From assembly GCF_009720775.1 (NCBI RefSeq), contig NZ_WNKW01000002.1, forward strand, positions 372,001 to 436,000: DNA of 64,000 nt. The letters run 5' to 3'. Numbering within the stretch: position 1 is the stretch's first letter; the number at the start of each line of letters is the position of its first letter. A program made the translations under genes and the position numbers. The notes beneath the pieces were generated by a model. That model had not been told where the DNA came from. It ran no database searches and was given only the letters and a program-made list of their open reading frames with translations. This stretch comes from Pseudoduganella danionis (GTDB taxonomy: Bacteria; Pseudomonadota; Gammaproteobacteria; Burkholderiales; Burkholderiaceae_D). Positions 18,846-30,598 of the stretch are shown here, one piece after another.

Positions 18846-19784
18846 ATGCTGGCCTATATAGTCAGGCGTCTGGGGCAGATGCTGCCCACTATGCTGGGCG
18901 TGGTATTGCTGCTGTTCATCCTGTTCAACTGGGTAGGCGGCGATCCGGCCTATCTGCTGGCCGGCAAAATGGCGAATGCGGAAAGCATCGCCAATATCCG
19001 CCGCCAGCTCGGCGTGGACCAGCCTTACTGGGTGCAACTGGGCATTTTCCTGCGCCAGATTGTTACGCTGGACTTTGGCCTGAGCTGGGCCACGGGCGAA
19101 CCTGTGGGGCAGATTATCGCGACGCGGCTGGGGCCATCGCTGACGGTGCTGCTGCCGCTGACGCTGCTGGAAACGGCGCTGGGCATTGCGCTCGCGCTGG
19201 CCATCGCATTCGTGCGCGGCTCGCTGACGGACCGGCTGGTGATGGTCGTCTGCACGGTCGGCATGTCGGTCAGCATCCTGGTCTACATCATCGTGTTCCA
19301 GTACCAGCTAGCCTACAAGCTGGGGCTGTTCCCCGTGCAGGGCTGGGGCGAGCAGCTCGGCGATAACCTGCTGCGCTATGCCAGCCTGCCCATCCTGATC
19401 GGACTGGCCGTGTCGATCGCGCCCACGCTGCGCCTGTACCGCAGCTTTGTGCTCGACGAAGTGGGGCAGGACTATGTGCGCACGGCGCGCGCCAAAGGGC
19501 TGGGCGAAGGCCGCGTGATGTGGCTGCATGTGCTGCGCAATGCGGCCATCCCCATCCTTACCCATGTGATGGCCAGCCTGCCGTCGCTGTTGATCGGTGC
19601 CTTCCTGCTCGAGCGCTTCTTCGGCATACCGGGCATAGGGCGCGAAGTGATACTCGCCGTGGAGCGCAGCGATTTCCCCGTCATCAAAGCCATCACCGTG
19701 TATGTGGCGCTGGCCACCATGTTGGTGAATTTGCTGACTGACCTGCTGTATCAGGCACTCGACCCACGGGTGCGGCTGTCATGA
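18846..19784 (+). CDS. Peptide ABC transporter permease (DppB-like)
   Basis: Inner-membrane permease of the binding-protein-dependent class. The product is 312 residues with about six membrane segments; the first is at residues 9-29 (MLPTMLGVVLLLFILFNWVGG). The EAA-type loop that contacts the ATPase is visible as DYVRTARAKGLGEGRVMWLHVLRNA at about residues 209-233. The stop overlaps the start of the second permease (ATGATGG), so the two are translationally coupled. Confidence 0.92.
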   Translation: MLAYIVRRLGQMLPTMLGVVLLLFILFNWVGGDPAYLLAGKMANAESIANIRRQLGVDQPYWVQLGIFLRQIVTLDFGLSWATGEPVGQIIATRLGPSLTVLLPLTLLETALGIALALAIAFVRGSLTDRLVMVVCTVGMSVSILVYIIVFQYQLAYKLGLFPVQGWGEQLGDNLLRYASLPILIGLAVSIAPTLRLYRSFVLDEVGQDYVRTARAKGLGEGRVMWLHVLRNAAIPILTHVMASLPSLLIGAFLLERFFGIPGIGREVILAVERSDFPVIKAITVYVALATMLVNLLTDLLYQALDPRVRLS

Positions 19785-20923
19785 TGGCGACCCATATCCA
19801 CACGCCCGGCCTGTGGCTGCTGGCATGGCGCCGCTTGCGGGCCGACCGCTTGGCCATGGGGGCGCTGGCCGTGGTGCTGGCATTTCTGCTGGTCTTGCTG
19901 CTGTCGGCCTGCGGTCTGATCGTGGCAGACTGGGAGCAGGAAGTGGCTGTCAGCTACGCTCCGCCCAGTTGGGCCAGCGGCGCCACGGCGCCGCCGGCAA
20001 CTGCATCAGCGTCGTTGGCTGGCGCGGTTGCGGCGCGCGCTACTGCTGCTGATACGGCGACTGGCGCTGCTGGAGCTGTCTGGCGCGACAACCCCTACGA
20101 TCCGCTGGCGGACGATATCCGTGCTTTGCGCGCCGCAGCGTTGCCCATGTATGGCGTGGTCGATCCGCTGGCCGACGATCTGGCTCAGTTGCGCGCTGGC
20201 ACAGGCGCCAACAGCGGCGCAGGTGCTGGCACGGTGCGGCTGGCGACACTGCCGTTCGGTGCCGACAAATGGGGCCATGATGTACTGAAGAAGACCATCA
20301 AAGGCGGTGAAACCTCAGTGGTGGTAGGGCTGGTGGCGGCCCTGCTGGCGGTGGCGCTGGGCACTTTGCTAGGGGCGCTGGCCGGCTACTGGGGCGGGCT
20401 GGCGGATGCGCTGCTGAATGGCCTGTACAACATATTCACGGCCATCCCTTCCGTACTGATGATACTGGCCGTGGCCGCCGTGCTGCAGCAGAAAGGCGTA
20501 CTGACCATCGTGCTGATATTGGGCCTGACGGGATGGACCGGCCCTTATCGCCTGATCCGCGCCGAATACCTCAAGCACAAGGGACGCGAATATGTGCTGG
20601 CAGCCGATGCCATCGGCGCCAGCCACTGGCGCCGCATGTTCGTGCATATCTTCCCCAACGTGAGCCATGTGGCACTGGTGCAGCTGTCGATACTGGTGGT
20701 GGGCTTCATCAAGGCGGAAGTGGTGCTGAGCTTCCTCGGCTTTGGCGTGCCGGTGGGCGTGGTGTCGTGGGGCAGCATGCTGAATGAAGCGCAGAATGAA
20801 CTGATCCTCGGCCGCTGGTGGCAGCTGACAGCGGCCGCACTGGCCATGGCCTTGCTGGTCACGGCATTCTCGCTGCTGACCGATGCGCTGCGTGATGCAC
20901 TCGACCCCAAGGTGAAATTTTGA
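19781..20923 (+). CDS. Peptide ABC transporter permease (DppC-like) with Ala-rich insert
   Basis: Second permease of the importer. The product is 380 residues, longer than the usual 280-300 because an Ala/Thr-rich stretch of about 90 residues (about 60-150) lies in the periplasmic part after the first membrane segment (residues 25-50). The DppC-type core follows: KWGHDVLKKTIKGGETSVVVG, then the EAA-like loop EYVLAADAIGASHWRRMFVHIFPN. The insert may be a lineage-specific linker. It overlaps the upstream permease, and its stop overlaps the TTG start of the ATPase gene. Confidence 0.9.
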   Translation: MMATHIHTPGLWLLAWRRLRADRLAMGALAVVLAFLLVLLLSACGLIVADWEQEVAVSYAPPSWASGATAPPATASASLAGAVAARATAADTATGAAGAVWRDNPYDPLADDIRALRAAALPMYGVVDPLADDLAQLRAGTGANSGAGAGTVRLATLPFGADKWGHDVLKKTIKGGETSVVVGLVAALLAVALGTLLGALAGYWGGLADALLNGLYNIFTAIPSVLMILAVAAVLQQKGVLTIVLILGLTGWTGPYRLIRAEYLKHKGREYVLAADAIGASHWRRMFVHIFPNVSHVALVQLSILVVGFIKAEVVLSFLGFGVPVGVVSWGSMLNEAQNELILGRWWQLTAAALAMALLVTAFSLLTDALRDALDPKVKF

Positions 20924-22701
20924 GCGCGCCGCAGTCTAAGGCGCCATTGTCGGCAGCGGCGCCATTGCTGGAAATCCGCGATCTGCGCGTGAGCTTCCGT
21001 AGCGATGGCCGGCACATGACGGAAGTGGTGCATGGCGTGTCGTTCAGCGTGGCGCCGCGCAGCACGGTCGCGTTGGTGGGCGAATCGGGCAGCGGCAAAT
21101 CCGTCAGCGCGCTTGCCGTGATGGGCTTGCTGCCGGCAGAGAGTAGTGCGGTGGCTGCTACCAGCAGCATATGCTACGGCGGGCGCGAGCTGCTGGCGCT
21201 GGATCGCGCCGAACGCCGGGCCTTGTGCGGGCGCGAGATCGCGATGATTTTTCAGGACCCCATGTCCTCGCTCAATCCCGTGCTCACGGTGGGTACCCAG
21301 ATCGGTGAAGTGCTGCGTCTGCATCTGGGCATGAGCCGTGCGCAGGCGCGCCAGCGCACGCTGGAACTGCTGGACGAAGTGGGCATTGCCGATGCGGTGC
21401 ACAAGATCGATAGCTATCCGGGCCAGATGTCGGGCGGCCAGCAGCAGCGCGTGATGATTGCCATGGCGATTGCTTGCGAACCGCGTCTGCTGATTGCCGA
21501 TGAACCGACCACCGCGCTCGATGTGACGATACAGCAGCAGATCATCGAACTGCTGGCGCGCCTGCAGCAGCGGCGCGAGATGGCGGTGCTGTTCATCACC
21601 CATGATCTGGGGCTGGTGGCACAGATTGCTGACACGGTGGTGGTAATGCGTCACGGCCAGGTGCGCGAAACGGGGCCGGCGATGGCTGTGCTACAGCAGC
21701 CGCAGGATGAATACACGCGTGCCCTGTTGCGCTGCCGCCCTGTGCTGGGTCAGCGTCCCGCGCGCCTGCCCGTGATCGGCGACCAGCTGATGCTGCCAGA
21801 CCTGATCGCCGTACCGGACCTGCCAGCCACGCTAGCGTCGGCGTCGTCCGCCGGCGTGCTGGATGCACCAGCCTTGCCAGCGCAAGCACGACCTGCCGCT
21901 GTGCCGGAAGCCGCGCCGCTGCTGGTGGTGAACCATCTGAGCAAGCATTACCAGTTGCGCGATGGCTGGTGGCGCCAGCGCGAGTTCCGTGCCGTGGATG
22001 ATGTGTCGTTCACGCTGGCGCGTGGCCAGACGCTGGGCGTGGTGGGCGAATCGGGCAGTGGCAAAACCACGGTCGGGCTGATGCTGCTACGTTTGCTAAA
22101 GGCGAGCAGTGGCAGCGTGCTGTTCGATGGGCGCGACTTGCTGGCTTTGACGGCGCGCGAGTTTCAGCCATACAAGCGTCGCATCCAGATCGTGTTCCAG
22201 AATCCCTATGCCTCGCTCAACCCCCGCTTCACGGTAGGCCAGATTCTGCTGGAGCCGTTGCGTATCCACGGCATAGGCGATAGCGCAGCCGCACGGCTGG
22301 CCATGGCGGCCAGTCTGCTGGACAAGGTGGGCTTGCCGGCCAGCGCTCTGCAGCGCTACCCGCACGAGTTCTCCGGCGGCCAGCGGCAGCGCATCGCCAT
22401 CGCCCGCTGCCTGACGCTGCAGCCGGAAATCCTCATCTGCGACGAATCCGTTTCGGCGCTCGATGTATCGGTGCAGGCGCAGGTGCTCAACTTGCTCAAG
22501 GATTTGCAGCAGGAGCTGGGCCTGTCCTACCTGTTTATCTCGCACGATCTGGCGGTGGTGCAGTACATGTCCGATCAGGTGATGGTGATGCAGCAGGGCA
22601 GGGTGGTGGAACTGGCGCCGGCGGACCAGTTGTACCGCCAGCCGCAGCACCCTTACACGCGTACGCTGCTGGCCGCCATTCCGGGCCACGCGAGTCGCTA
22701 G
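20920..22701 (+). CDS. Fused double ATPase of peptide ABC transporter (DppD-DppF type)
   Basis: Cytoplasmic ATPase with two nucleotide-binding domains in one chain, as in YejF. The product is 593 residues. First domain: Walker A GESGSGKS at about 54-61, signature SGGQQQR at about 171-177, Walker B LLIADEPT. Second domain: GESGSGKTT at about 376-384, SGGQRQR at about 485-491, [13 protein letters not shown] variable linker at about 285-325 is Ala/Pro-rich. The proposed start is TTG 20920, whose TTGA overlaps the permease stop. With both ATPases fused, the four genes form a complete importer. Confidence 0.92.
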   Translation: MSAPQSKAPLSAAAPLLEIRDLRVSFRSDGRHMTEVVHGVSFSVAPRSTVALVGESGSGKSVSALAVMGLLPAESSAVAATSSICYGGRELLALDRAERRALCGREIAMIFQDPMSSLNPVLTVGTQIGEVLRLHLGMSRAQARQRTLELLDEVGIADAVHKIDSYPGQMSGGQQQRVMIAMAIACEPRLLIADEPTTALDVTIQQQIIELLARLQQRREMAVLFITHDLGLVAQIADTVVVMRHGQVRETGPAMAVLQQPQDEYTRALLRCRPVLGQRPARLPVIGDQLMLPDLIAVPDLPATLASASSAGVLDAPALPAQARPAAVPEAAPLLVVNHLSKHYQLRDGWWRQREFRAVDDVSFTLARGQTLGVVGESGSGKTTVGLMLLRLLKASSGSVLFDGRDLLALTAREFQPYKRRIQIVFQNPYASLNPRFTVGQILLEPLRIHGIGDSAAARLAMAASLLDKVGLPASALQRYPHEFSGGQRQRIAIARCLTLQPEILICDESVSALDVSVQAQVLNLLKDLQQELGLSYLFISHDLAVVQYMSDQVMVMQQGRVVELAPADQLYRQPQHPYTRTLLAAIPGHASR

Positions 22702-22752
22702 CCGCCGCGCGGGCGCGAAACGGCGCGCAGGAATTTGAGATAAGATAGCCGG

Positions 22753-23715
22753 ATGGCCAATCTCATACTCTTATTGCAGGAATACGGCGTGCTGATCGTG
22801 TTCGGCGTGGTACTCGTCGAGCAGATCGGCTTGCCCATCCCTGCCTTTCCCATCCTGATCGTGGCGGGCGCATTTGCCGTGGACGGTGGCATCAGCTGGC
22901 CGGCCGCGCTGGCCGTCAGCCTGCTGGCCTGCTTGATCAGCGACTATTTCTGGTTCCGTGCGGGCCGCTATTTCGGCAAGCGCATCCTGCGCCTGCTGTG
23001 CCAGATTTCGCTGTCGCCCGATTACTGTGTGAGCCAGACGGAAGACAATTTCAACCGCTGGGGTCCGAAGGCGCTGGTGGTGGCCAAGTTCATCCCCGGT
23101 TTTAATACTATCGCGCCGCCGCTGGCTGGCGCGCTGGGTACTTCGAATGCCACTTTCCTCGGCTTCAGCGTGGCCGGTGCCCTGCTGTGGAGCGGTAGCG
23201 GGATCGCGCTGGGCGCGGCCTTCCATACCCAGATCGATCAGGTGCTGGACATCCTCAACACCATGGGCTCGACGGCGCTGATGGTGCTGGGCGGTCTGCT
23301 GGTGCTGTTCATCGTGTACAAATATGTGGAGCGGCGGCGCTTCCGTCAGGCGGTCGATATCGAACGGCTGACGGTGGAAGAACTGAAACGCCTGCTGGCG
23401 CAAGGCCACCAGCCCGTGCTGGTGGATGCCCGTAGCGTGACGGCCCAGTTGCTCGATCCGGCCGTGCCGGGTGCACTGGCTTACAACGGCGGCGACCCCA
23501 TCCCCGAACTGGCGGCGCTGGACAAGGACCACCCCATCATCGTGTACTGCAGCTGCCCCAATGATGTAACGGCCGCGCAGGTGGCCAAGCATCTGGTCAG
23601 CCATGGCTTCCACCGTGCCCGTCCTCTGCTGGGTGGCCTTGATGCGTGGAAGGCGGAATTCGGCGCTGACCAGTCCGTTACTGGCGGCACCGGCAATAGT
23701 GCTGCCGCGCACTAG
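22753..23715 (+). CDS. DedA family membrane protein fused to rhodanese domain
   Basis: Inner-membrane protein of 320 residues. Residues 1-200 are a DedA/SNARE-associated domain; the family includes undecaprenyl-phosphate and phospholipid flippases. Visible marks are EQIGLPIPAFPILIVAGA and KFIPGFNTIAPPLAG. Residues about 210-305 are a cytoplasmic rhodanese domain with the loop YCSCPNDVT, making Cys266 the candidate sulfur-carrying residue. This fusion is common in betaproteobacteria. The function of the rhodanese part is not known. It is a single gene, followed by a terminator at 23804. Confidence 0.88.
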   Translation: MANLILLLQEYGVLIVFGVVLVEQIGLPIPAFPILIVAGAFAVDGGISWPAALAVSLLACLISDYFWFRAGRYFGKRILRLLCQISLSPDYCVSQTEDNFNRWGPKALVVAKFIPGFNTIAPPLAGALGTSNATFLGFSVAGALLWSGSGIALGAAFHTQIDQVLDILNTMGSTALMVLGGLLVLFIVYKYVERRRFRQAVDIERLTVEELKRLLAQGHQPVLVDARSVTAQLLDPAVPGALAYNGGDPIPELAALDKDHPIIVYCSCPNDVTAAQVAKHLVSHGFHRARPLLGGLDAWKAEFGADQSVTGGTGNSAAAH

Positions 23716-23803
23716 ACAGCGCCCGCCCTCCGCGCTGTAGCAGTAATACCAGTGCACTCGCCGCGCCAGCGGCAGCACTACCTTTTCCGTTTGATGAACT
23801 CTG

Positions 23804-23831
23804 CCCGCGCCCTCAGCGCGGGTATTTTTTT
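23804..23831 (+). terminator. Intrinsic terminator after DedA-rhodanese gene
   Basis: CCCGCGC (23804-23810) and GCGCGGG (23816-23822) form a 7-bp stem with a 5-nt loop, followed by TA and a T-run. Confidence 0.85.
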
Positions 23832-23875
23832 GCCGCGCCGTGTTTCCTCAGGGAATTCCTACGCGGGCTGAAGTA

Positions 23876-23976
23876 GTAGTCATACTACGTAAAAAATATC
23901 CCGGATCGTGGTTTTATGTGGCATGACGCAGTTATGTGTACTAAAACTACAAAGAATTCTTGCGTCTTACTAGTAA
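23876..23976 (+). promoter_or_regulatory. Candidate operators upstream of glk
   Basis: Three short palindromes precede glk. GTAGT-CAT-ACTAC lies at 23876-23888, TGTACTAAAACTACA at 23937-23951, and TTACTAGTAA at 23967-23976. The middle one agrees at 12 of 15 positions with the HexR operator as I remember it (TGTAATTAAATTACA). HexR is a sugar-phosphate-sensing repressor that often controls glk and Entner-Doudoroff genes. Assignment is inferred. Confidence 0.45.
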
Positions 23977-24015
23977 AATACTTTAAGCTTAGGGATCAAC
24001 TCATTTCGATCTATC

Positions 24016-25041
24016 ATGACAGCTCAGTCCCTACAAACGCCTCCCATTCAGACCACTGCGACGGCCAGTGGCCCGCGTCTGCTGGCGGACATCGGTGGTA
24101 CCAATGCGCGCTTTGCACTGGAAACTGCTGCGGGCAAGATAGAAGCGATCGAAGTGCTGGCGTGTGCTGCATACCCGACCCTGGCCGCCGCCCTGGTCGC
24201 GTATCTGGCATCGCCCGCGGTGGCGGCAACCGGCGTGGCCGGTATCCGCCACGGCGCCATCGCCATCGCCAATCCTGTTACGGGCGATATGGTGCGCATG
24301 ACCAACCACCACTGGGAATTCTCGATCGAAGCGCTGCGCCGTGAAGTGAATTTCGAAACGCTGGTCGTGGTCAACGATTTCACGGCACTGGCCCGTTCGC
24401 TGCCACAGTTGTCGGCTAGCCAGAAGCATCAGGTGGGCGGTGGTGTGGCCGTGGATGGCGCGCCGCTGGGCCTGGTGGGTGCCGGCACGGGCCTCGGTGT
24501 CTCCGGTCTGATTCCGGGCAAGGATGGCTGGACCGCGCTGCTCAGCGAAGGTGGCCACGTGACGTTTGCACCGGCCAATGCGCTGGAAGTGGCCATCCTG
24601 CAGTACGCATGGAAGGAATTCGACCACGTTTCTGCCGAACGCCTGATTTCCGGTGTGGGCATAGAACTGATTTACCGCGCGCTGGCGCACCATACCGATA
24701 TGCCGGCCGAGCCGCTGGCGGCTGCCGAAATTTCGCGCCGCGCACTGGCGGGCGAATGCACGCTGTGTGATGAAACCATCGAAGCGTTCTGCTGCATGCT
24801 GGGTACGGTGGCCAGCAATCTGGCCATTACGCTGGGCGCGCAGGGCGGTATCTATATAGGCGGCGGCATCGTGCCCAAGCTGGGCGCGCGTTTCGACCGC
24901 TCGGGTTTCCGCGCCCGCTTCGAAGCCAAAGGCCGTTTCAGCAACTATCTGGCGCAGGTGCCGACCTGGGTGATTACGGCCGAATATCCGGCATTTGTTG
25001 GCGTTTCGGCAATTCTGGCAGAAAAACTGGCCGCCGTCTGA
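24016..25041 (+). CDS. glk: Glucokinase
   Basis: Cytoplasmic ATP-dependent kinase that converts glucose to glucose 6-phosphate. The product is 341 residues of the Glk (non-ROK) type. It shows the phosphate-binding start [15 protein letters not shown] near residues 22-36, [37 protein letters not shown], and GGIVPKL near the C-terminus. The start at ATG 24016 gives a slightly long Gln/Thr-rich N-terminus. It is a single gene with palindromic candidate operators within 140 bp upstream. Confidence 0.95.
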   Translation: MTAQSLQTPPIQTTATASGPRLLADIGGTNARFALETAAGKIEAIEVLACAAYPTLAAALVAYLASPAVAATGVAGIRHGAIAIANPVTGDMVRMTNHHWEFSIEALRREVNFETLVVVNDFTALARSLPQLSASQKHQVGGGVAVDGAPLGLVGAGTGLGVSGLIPGKDGWTALLSEGGHVTFAPANALEVAILQYAWKEFDHVSAERLISGVGIELIYRALAHHTDMPAEPLAAAEISRRALAGECTLCDETIEAFCCMLGTVASNLAITLGAQGGIYIGGGIVPKLGARFDRSGFRARFEAKGRFSNYLAQVPTWVITAEYPAFVGVSAILAEKLAAV

Positions 25042-25299
25042 GGCGCAGCGAGCAGCCCTGAGCCGATATTTCGCTGGCGCGACATGCGCGTAGAGGCGTT
25101 TTATCAGGTACAATTCATCAATCTGTCAGAAATACTGCTTCTGGTATCAACTGGCATGTCCCTCTGTCCCACCCGGCGCCCAGCGCGGGTGTCGGAAAAA
25201 CAGCTTCAGCGAGTATTCCAGCCGGCAGCGTTGCGCTGCCCCGCCTCACTGAATGTGATTGATTTCTTTCTTGCATGAAAATGCAACCACAAGATAGCT

Positions 25300-26076
25300 A
25301 TGGATACAGCTGAGGCTAAACGAGTCCTCGAAACGGCTTTGCTATGCGCCCAGGAGCCTTTGTCGATTCACAGTTTGAAAAAACTGTATGTCGAAGTCGA
25401 TGATCAGGGGCGGCCACGTGGTCCCGGTATCGGGGCGGATACCATCAAGGAAATGCTGGAAGAATTAAGGCAGGACTGGACCGGCCGCGGTATCGAGGTG
25501 GTCAGTCTGGCGACGGGATGGCGCTTCCAGAGCCGTCCGGAAATGCGTTTGTATCTGGATAGATTAAATCCGGAAAAACCGCCTAAATACACGCGGGCAA
25601 CGCTGGAAACGCTGGCGATTATTGCGTATCGCCAGCCGGTAACGCGCGGCGACATCGAGGAAATCCGCGGTGTGGCCGTCAACTCGCAGACCATCAAGAT
25701 GCTGGAAGACCGTGGCTGGGTGGATGTGGTGGGCTACCGCGATGTAGTCGGCCGGCCAGCTTTGCTGGGCACGACCAAGCAGTTTCTTGATGATCTGGGA
25801 CTCAATTCGCTGTCCCAGCTGCCACCGTTGCAGCAAATTAGCGAGCAGCAGGGTAATGGTCCGGATCTGGAAGCGCTGGAAGCAGCCCTGCAGGATAACT
25901 TTGATAAAGCGGCGCAGAGCGCCGTAGCTGCCGCTGGCAGCGCAGGTGAGGAAGCTGTGGCGCAGGACGCTGCGGCCGACCACCCGCAAACCAGCCACGA
26001 TGTAACGACATTTTCTGCGCCCGATGTAACGGTTGACGCTGAGCACAACCCAGAAACGAATAATGAACAAACCTAA
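25300..26076 (+). CDS. scpB: Segregation and condensation protein B
   Basis: Winged-helix partner of the SMC-ScpA chromosome condensation complex. The product is 258 residues; the core (about 1-185) matches ScpB with [23 protein letters not shown] and [19 protein letters not shown]. An acidic/Ala-rich tail follows. scpA is not adjacent, unlike in many genomes. The last 14 bp overlap the start of rluB, an order common in betaproteobacteria. Confidence 0.93.
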   Translation: MDTAEAKRVLETALLCAQEPLSIHSLKKLYVEVDDQGRPRGPGIGADTIKEMLEELRQDWTGRGIEVVSLATGWRFQSRPEMRLYLDRLNPEKPPKYTRATLETLAIIAYRQPVTRGDIEEIRGVAVNSQTIKMLEDRGWVDVVGYRDVVGRPALLGTTKQFLDDLGLNSLSQLPPLQQISEQQGNGPDLEALEAALQDNFDKAAQSAVAAAGSAGEEAVAQDAAADHPQTSHDVTTFSAPDVTVDAEHNPETNNEQT

Positions 26077-28216
26077 TTCCCCAGAGACAGTCCAAGACGT
26101 CGCGCCGGCAGCCGCCGTCGCCAAGCCTAAGCGCCGCACCAAGGCGCAGATCGAAGCCGATGCTGCTGCCGCTGCTGCGGACGGTGCAGCACCTGCTGCC
26201 AAGCCGCGCCGCACCACCAAGGCCAAGGCCGATGGCGGCGCTGATGGCGTAGTGGTCGCCAGCGAAGGTGCCGTAGTGGCGTCGGTAGCGGCTGCTCCGG
26301 TGAAGAAAACCCGTGCCAAAGCAGCGCCGGTAGCGGCAGAAGGTGGCGAAGCTGCGCCGGCCAAGGCGCCGCGTGCACGCAAGCCTGCGGCCAAAGCGGC
26401 TGGCGATGCATCGGCAGCGGCTGTCGTGGCTGCACCAGCGCCGACGGTGTCGGCGGCTGCTGCGAGCGAAGCGCCGGCGAGCGCCGCTGGCGCGCAAGCT
26501 GAAGCCGCACCGGCCGGTCGTGGCCCGCGCGGCCCGCGCCAGATGCGCGAGCAGCGTGCTGTGCGTCAGGCCCAGCAGGCACAGGCGCAGGCAGAAAAAG
26601 TGCAGGCCGCTGGTGGCGAAGCAGTCGCGGAAGCGGCTGTAGTCGAAGCGCCTGCCGCTGCGCCAGCCAAGGAAGGTGGTAAGCCACGTCACGAACGCGG
26701 CGAGCAGCGTAACAACAACCGTAATGGCCGCAAGGGCAAGCATGGCAAGCAGCGTGGCCAGCAAGGCGCCGGTGCCAAGGCGAATGACGCCGACGCAGCC
26801 TTCTCCTACGTGACGTCGGATGCCTTCGATAGCGACGAGCCAGTCAAAGGCCGCCAGCAGCAGAAGGCCGTACGGCGCGATCTGACGGCGGATGACGATG
26901 CGCCCAAGCTGCACAAAGTGCTGGCCGAAGCGGGCCTGGGTTCGCGCCGCGACATGGAAGAACTGATCGTGGCGGGCCGCGTGTCCGTCAACGGCGAGCC
27001 GGCCCACATCGGCCAGCGCATTTTGCCGACCGACGCGGTGCGTCTCAATGGCAAGCTGATCCAGCGCCGCGTCAGCAAGAAGCCGCCGCGCGTGCTGATC
27101 TACCATAAGCCAGCCGGCGAAATCGTCTCGATGGACGATCCGGAAGGCCGTCCATCCGTATTCGACCGCCTGCCGAGCATGAAGGCCGGCAAATGGCTGG
27201 CCGTGGGGCGTCTGGACTTTAATACCGAAGGTCTGCTGCTGTTTACGACTTCCGGTGATCTGGCGAATCGCCTGATGCACCCGCGCTACTCGATCGACCG
27301 CGAATATGCCGTGCGTACGCTGGGCGTGCTGGAAGAGGGTATGCGCCAGAAGCTGCTGGCCGGTGTCGAGCTGGAAGACGGTCTGGCGCAATTCTCCAAG
27401 ATCGCTGACGGTGGCGGCGAAGGCATCAACAAATGGTATCGCGTGATCATTGGCGAAGGCCGTAACCGCGAAGTGCGCCGTATGTTCGAAGCGATCGGCT
27501 TGACCGTGTCGCGCCTGATCCGTACCCGCTACGGCGCGATGACGCTGCCGAGCAGCCTGAAACGCGGCCGCTGGGAAGAGCTGGAAGAAAATGCCGTGCG
27601 CGCCATGATGTCGGCCTACGGTGTCGAGAAAAAGGCCACGGACGGTGCGGCTGCGCCGGCCGGCCAGCGTGGCGGCAAAGGCCCGCAGCAAGCCAAGCCA
27701 GCCCAGAACAAAGGTCCGGAAAAGCGTCCGCAGCGCGGCCGTGGTGCCGAGCGCGACGATCTGGACGATGATTACGACGACGAAGACGAGCCTAACTTCA
27801 ACCGCGCCGATCTGAGCAACGCCAATGCGCTGCCGTTCGCCAAGCCGGCCCGTTCCGGCGGCCGGGGCGGCAATGGAAATGGCGGTGGCCGTGGCGGTAA
27901 TGGTGGCGGCAATGGCAATGGCCGTGGCGGCCAGAGTTCGGGTCGTCCGGGTGGCCGTCCGCAGGGTATCGGTGCCTATGCCGGTGGTCGTCCGCTCGGC
28001 GAAGCGCCAGGTCCGCGTGCGCAAGGTCAAGGCCGTGGTCAGGGGCAGGGTGCTGGCAATGGCGGCAAAGGTGGTAAAGGTGGCAATAAAGGCCCGCGTC
28101 AGCCCGACCCGCTGCAAACCACCTTCGGCTTTGCCAGTGCCGGTGCACCTCGTCGTGGTCAGGAGTCGCGTGGCGGCGCCAGCGGCCATGGCATGCCTCG
28201 CCGTCGCAAAGGCTGA
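26063..28216 (+). CDS. rluB: 23S rRNA pseudouridine synthase B with long low-complexity tails
   Basis: Converts a uridine of 23S rRNA helix 89 (U2605 in E. coli) to pseudouridine. The product is 717 residues, more than twice the E. coli length. An Ala/Lys/Pro-rich N-terminal extension covers about residues 1-275. The S4 RNA-binding domain ([20 protein letters not shown]) and the RsuA-type catalytic core with [12 protein letters not shown] follow; the nucleophile is Asp385. The tail from about residue 525 is acidic, then Gly/Arg/Asn-rich ([10 protein letters not shown] type), resembling RGG RNA-binding tails. Start ATG 26063 lies inside the end of scpB; an upstream TTG in frame has no support. 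Confidence 0.92.
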   Translation: MNKPNSPETVQDVAPAAAVAKPKRRTKAQIEADAAAAAADGAAPAAKPRRTTKAKADGGADGVVVASEGAVVASVAAAPVKKTRAKAAPVAAEGGEAAPAKAPRARKPAAKAAGDASAAAVVAAPAPTVSAAAASEAPASAAGAQAEAAPAGRGPRGPRQMREQRAVRQAQQAQAQAEKVQAAGGEAVAEAAVVEAPAAAPAKEGGKPRHERGEQRNNNRNGRKGKHGKQRGQQGAGAKANDADAAFSYVTSDAFDSDEPVKGRQQQKAVRRDLTADDDAPKLHKVLAEAGLGSRRDMEELIVAGRVSVNGEPAHIGQRILPTDAVRLNGKLIQRRVSKKPPRVLIYHKPAGEIVSMDDPEGRPSVFDRLPSMKAGKWLAVGRLDFNTEGLLLFTTSGDLANRLMHPRYSIDREYAVRTLGVLEEGMRQKLLAGVELEDGLAQFSKIADGGGEGINKWYRVIIGEGRNREVRRMFEAIGLTVSRLIRTRYGAMTLPSSLKRGRWEELEENAVRAMMSAYGVEKKATDGAAAPAGQRGGKGPQQAKPAQNKGPEKRPQRGRGAERDDLDDDYDDEDEPNFNRADLSNANALPFAKPARSGGRGGNGNGGGRGGNGGGNGNGRGGQSSGRPGGRPQGIGAYAGGRPLGEAPGPRAQGQGRGQGQGAGNGGKGGKGGNKGPRQPDPLQTTFGFASAGAPRRGQESRGGASGHGMPRRRKG

Positions 28217-28225
28217 TCCGGAGTC

Positions 28226-28256
28226 TGCCGGAACGGTGTGAAAACCCGCTCCGGCA
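28226..28256 (+). terminator. Hairpin after rluB
   Basis: TGCCGGAACGG (28226-28236) pairs with CCGCTCCGGCA (28246-28256) with one mismatch. There is no T-run, so it may be an mRNA 3' stabiliser or part of a factor-dependent end. Confidence 0.4.
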
Positions 28257-28311
28257 CGGCCAGATGCCGCTTGTAACGCTCATTTAGCCTGATTTTGCAC
28301 GGAAGCCGTTA

Positions 28312-28340
28312 TTGCGGCGCAGTGCAGATCAGGTTATAAT
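28312..28340 (+). promoter_or_regulatory. Sigma-70 promoter of the rimP-nusA-infB operon
   Basis: -35 TTGCGG (28312-28317) and -10 TATAAT (28335-28340) with a 17-bp spacer. The expected start is near 28347, giving a leader of about 155 nt before rimP. Confidence 0.75.
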
Positions 28341-28399
28341 GAGCAGCCTAATAAAAGTTCGTTGCAGTGCATCCTGTAACAGCGCTTTCATCTGGCTAG

Positions 28400-30552
<2,153 letters not shown>

Positions 30553-30598
30553 TTTGAGTATCTTTATCATCTCCGCGACACATAGAAAAGAGGACTGA

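Noticed and set aside
25084..25278. 64-codon frame between glk and scpB
   Set aside because: No ribosome site, no conserved feature; the 258-bp gap more likely holds the scpB promoter.
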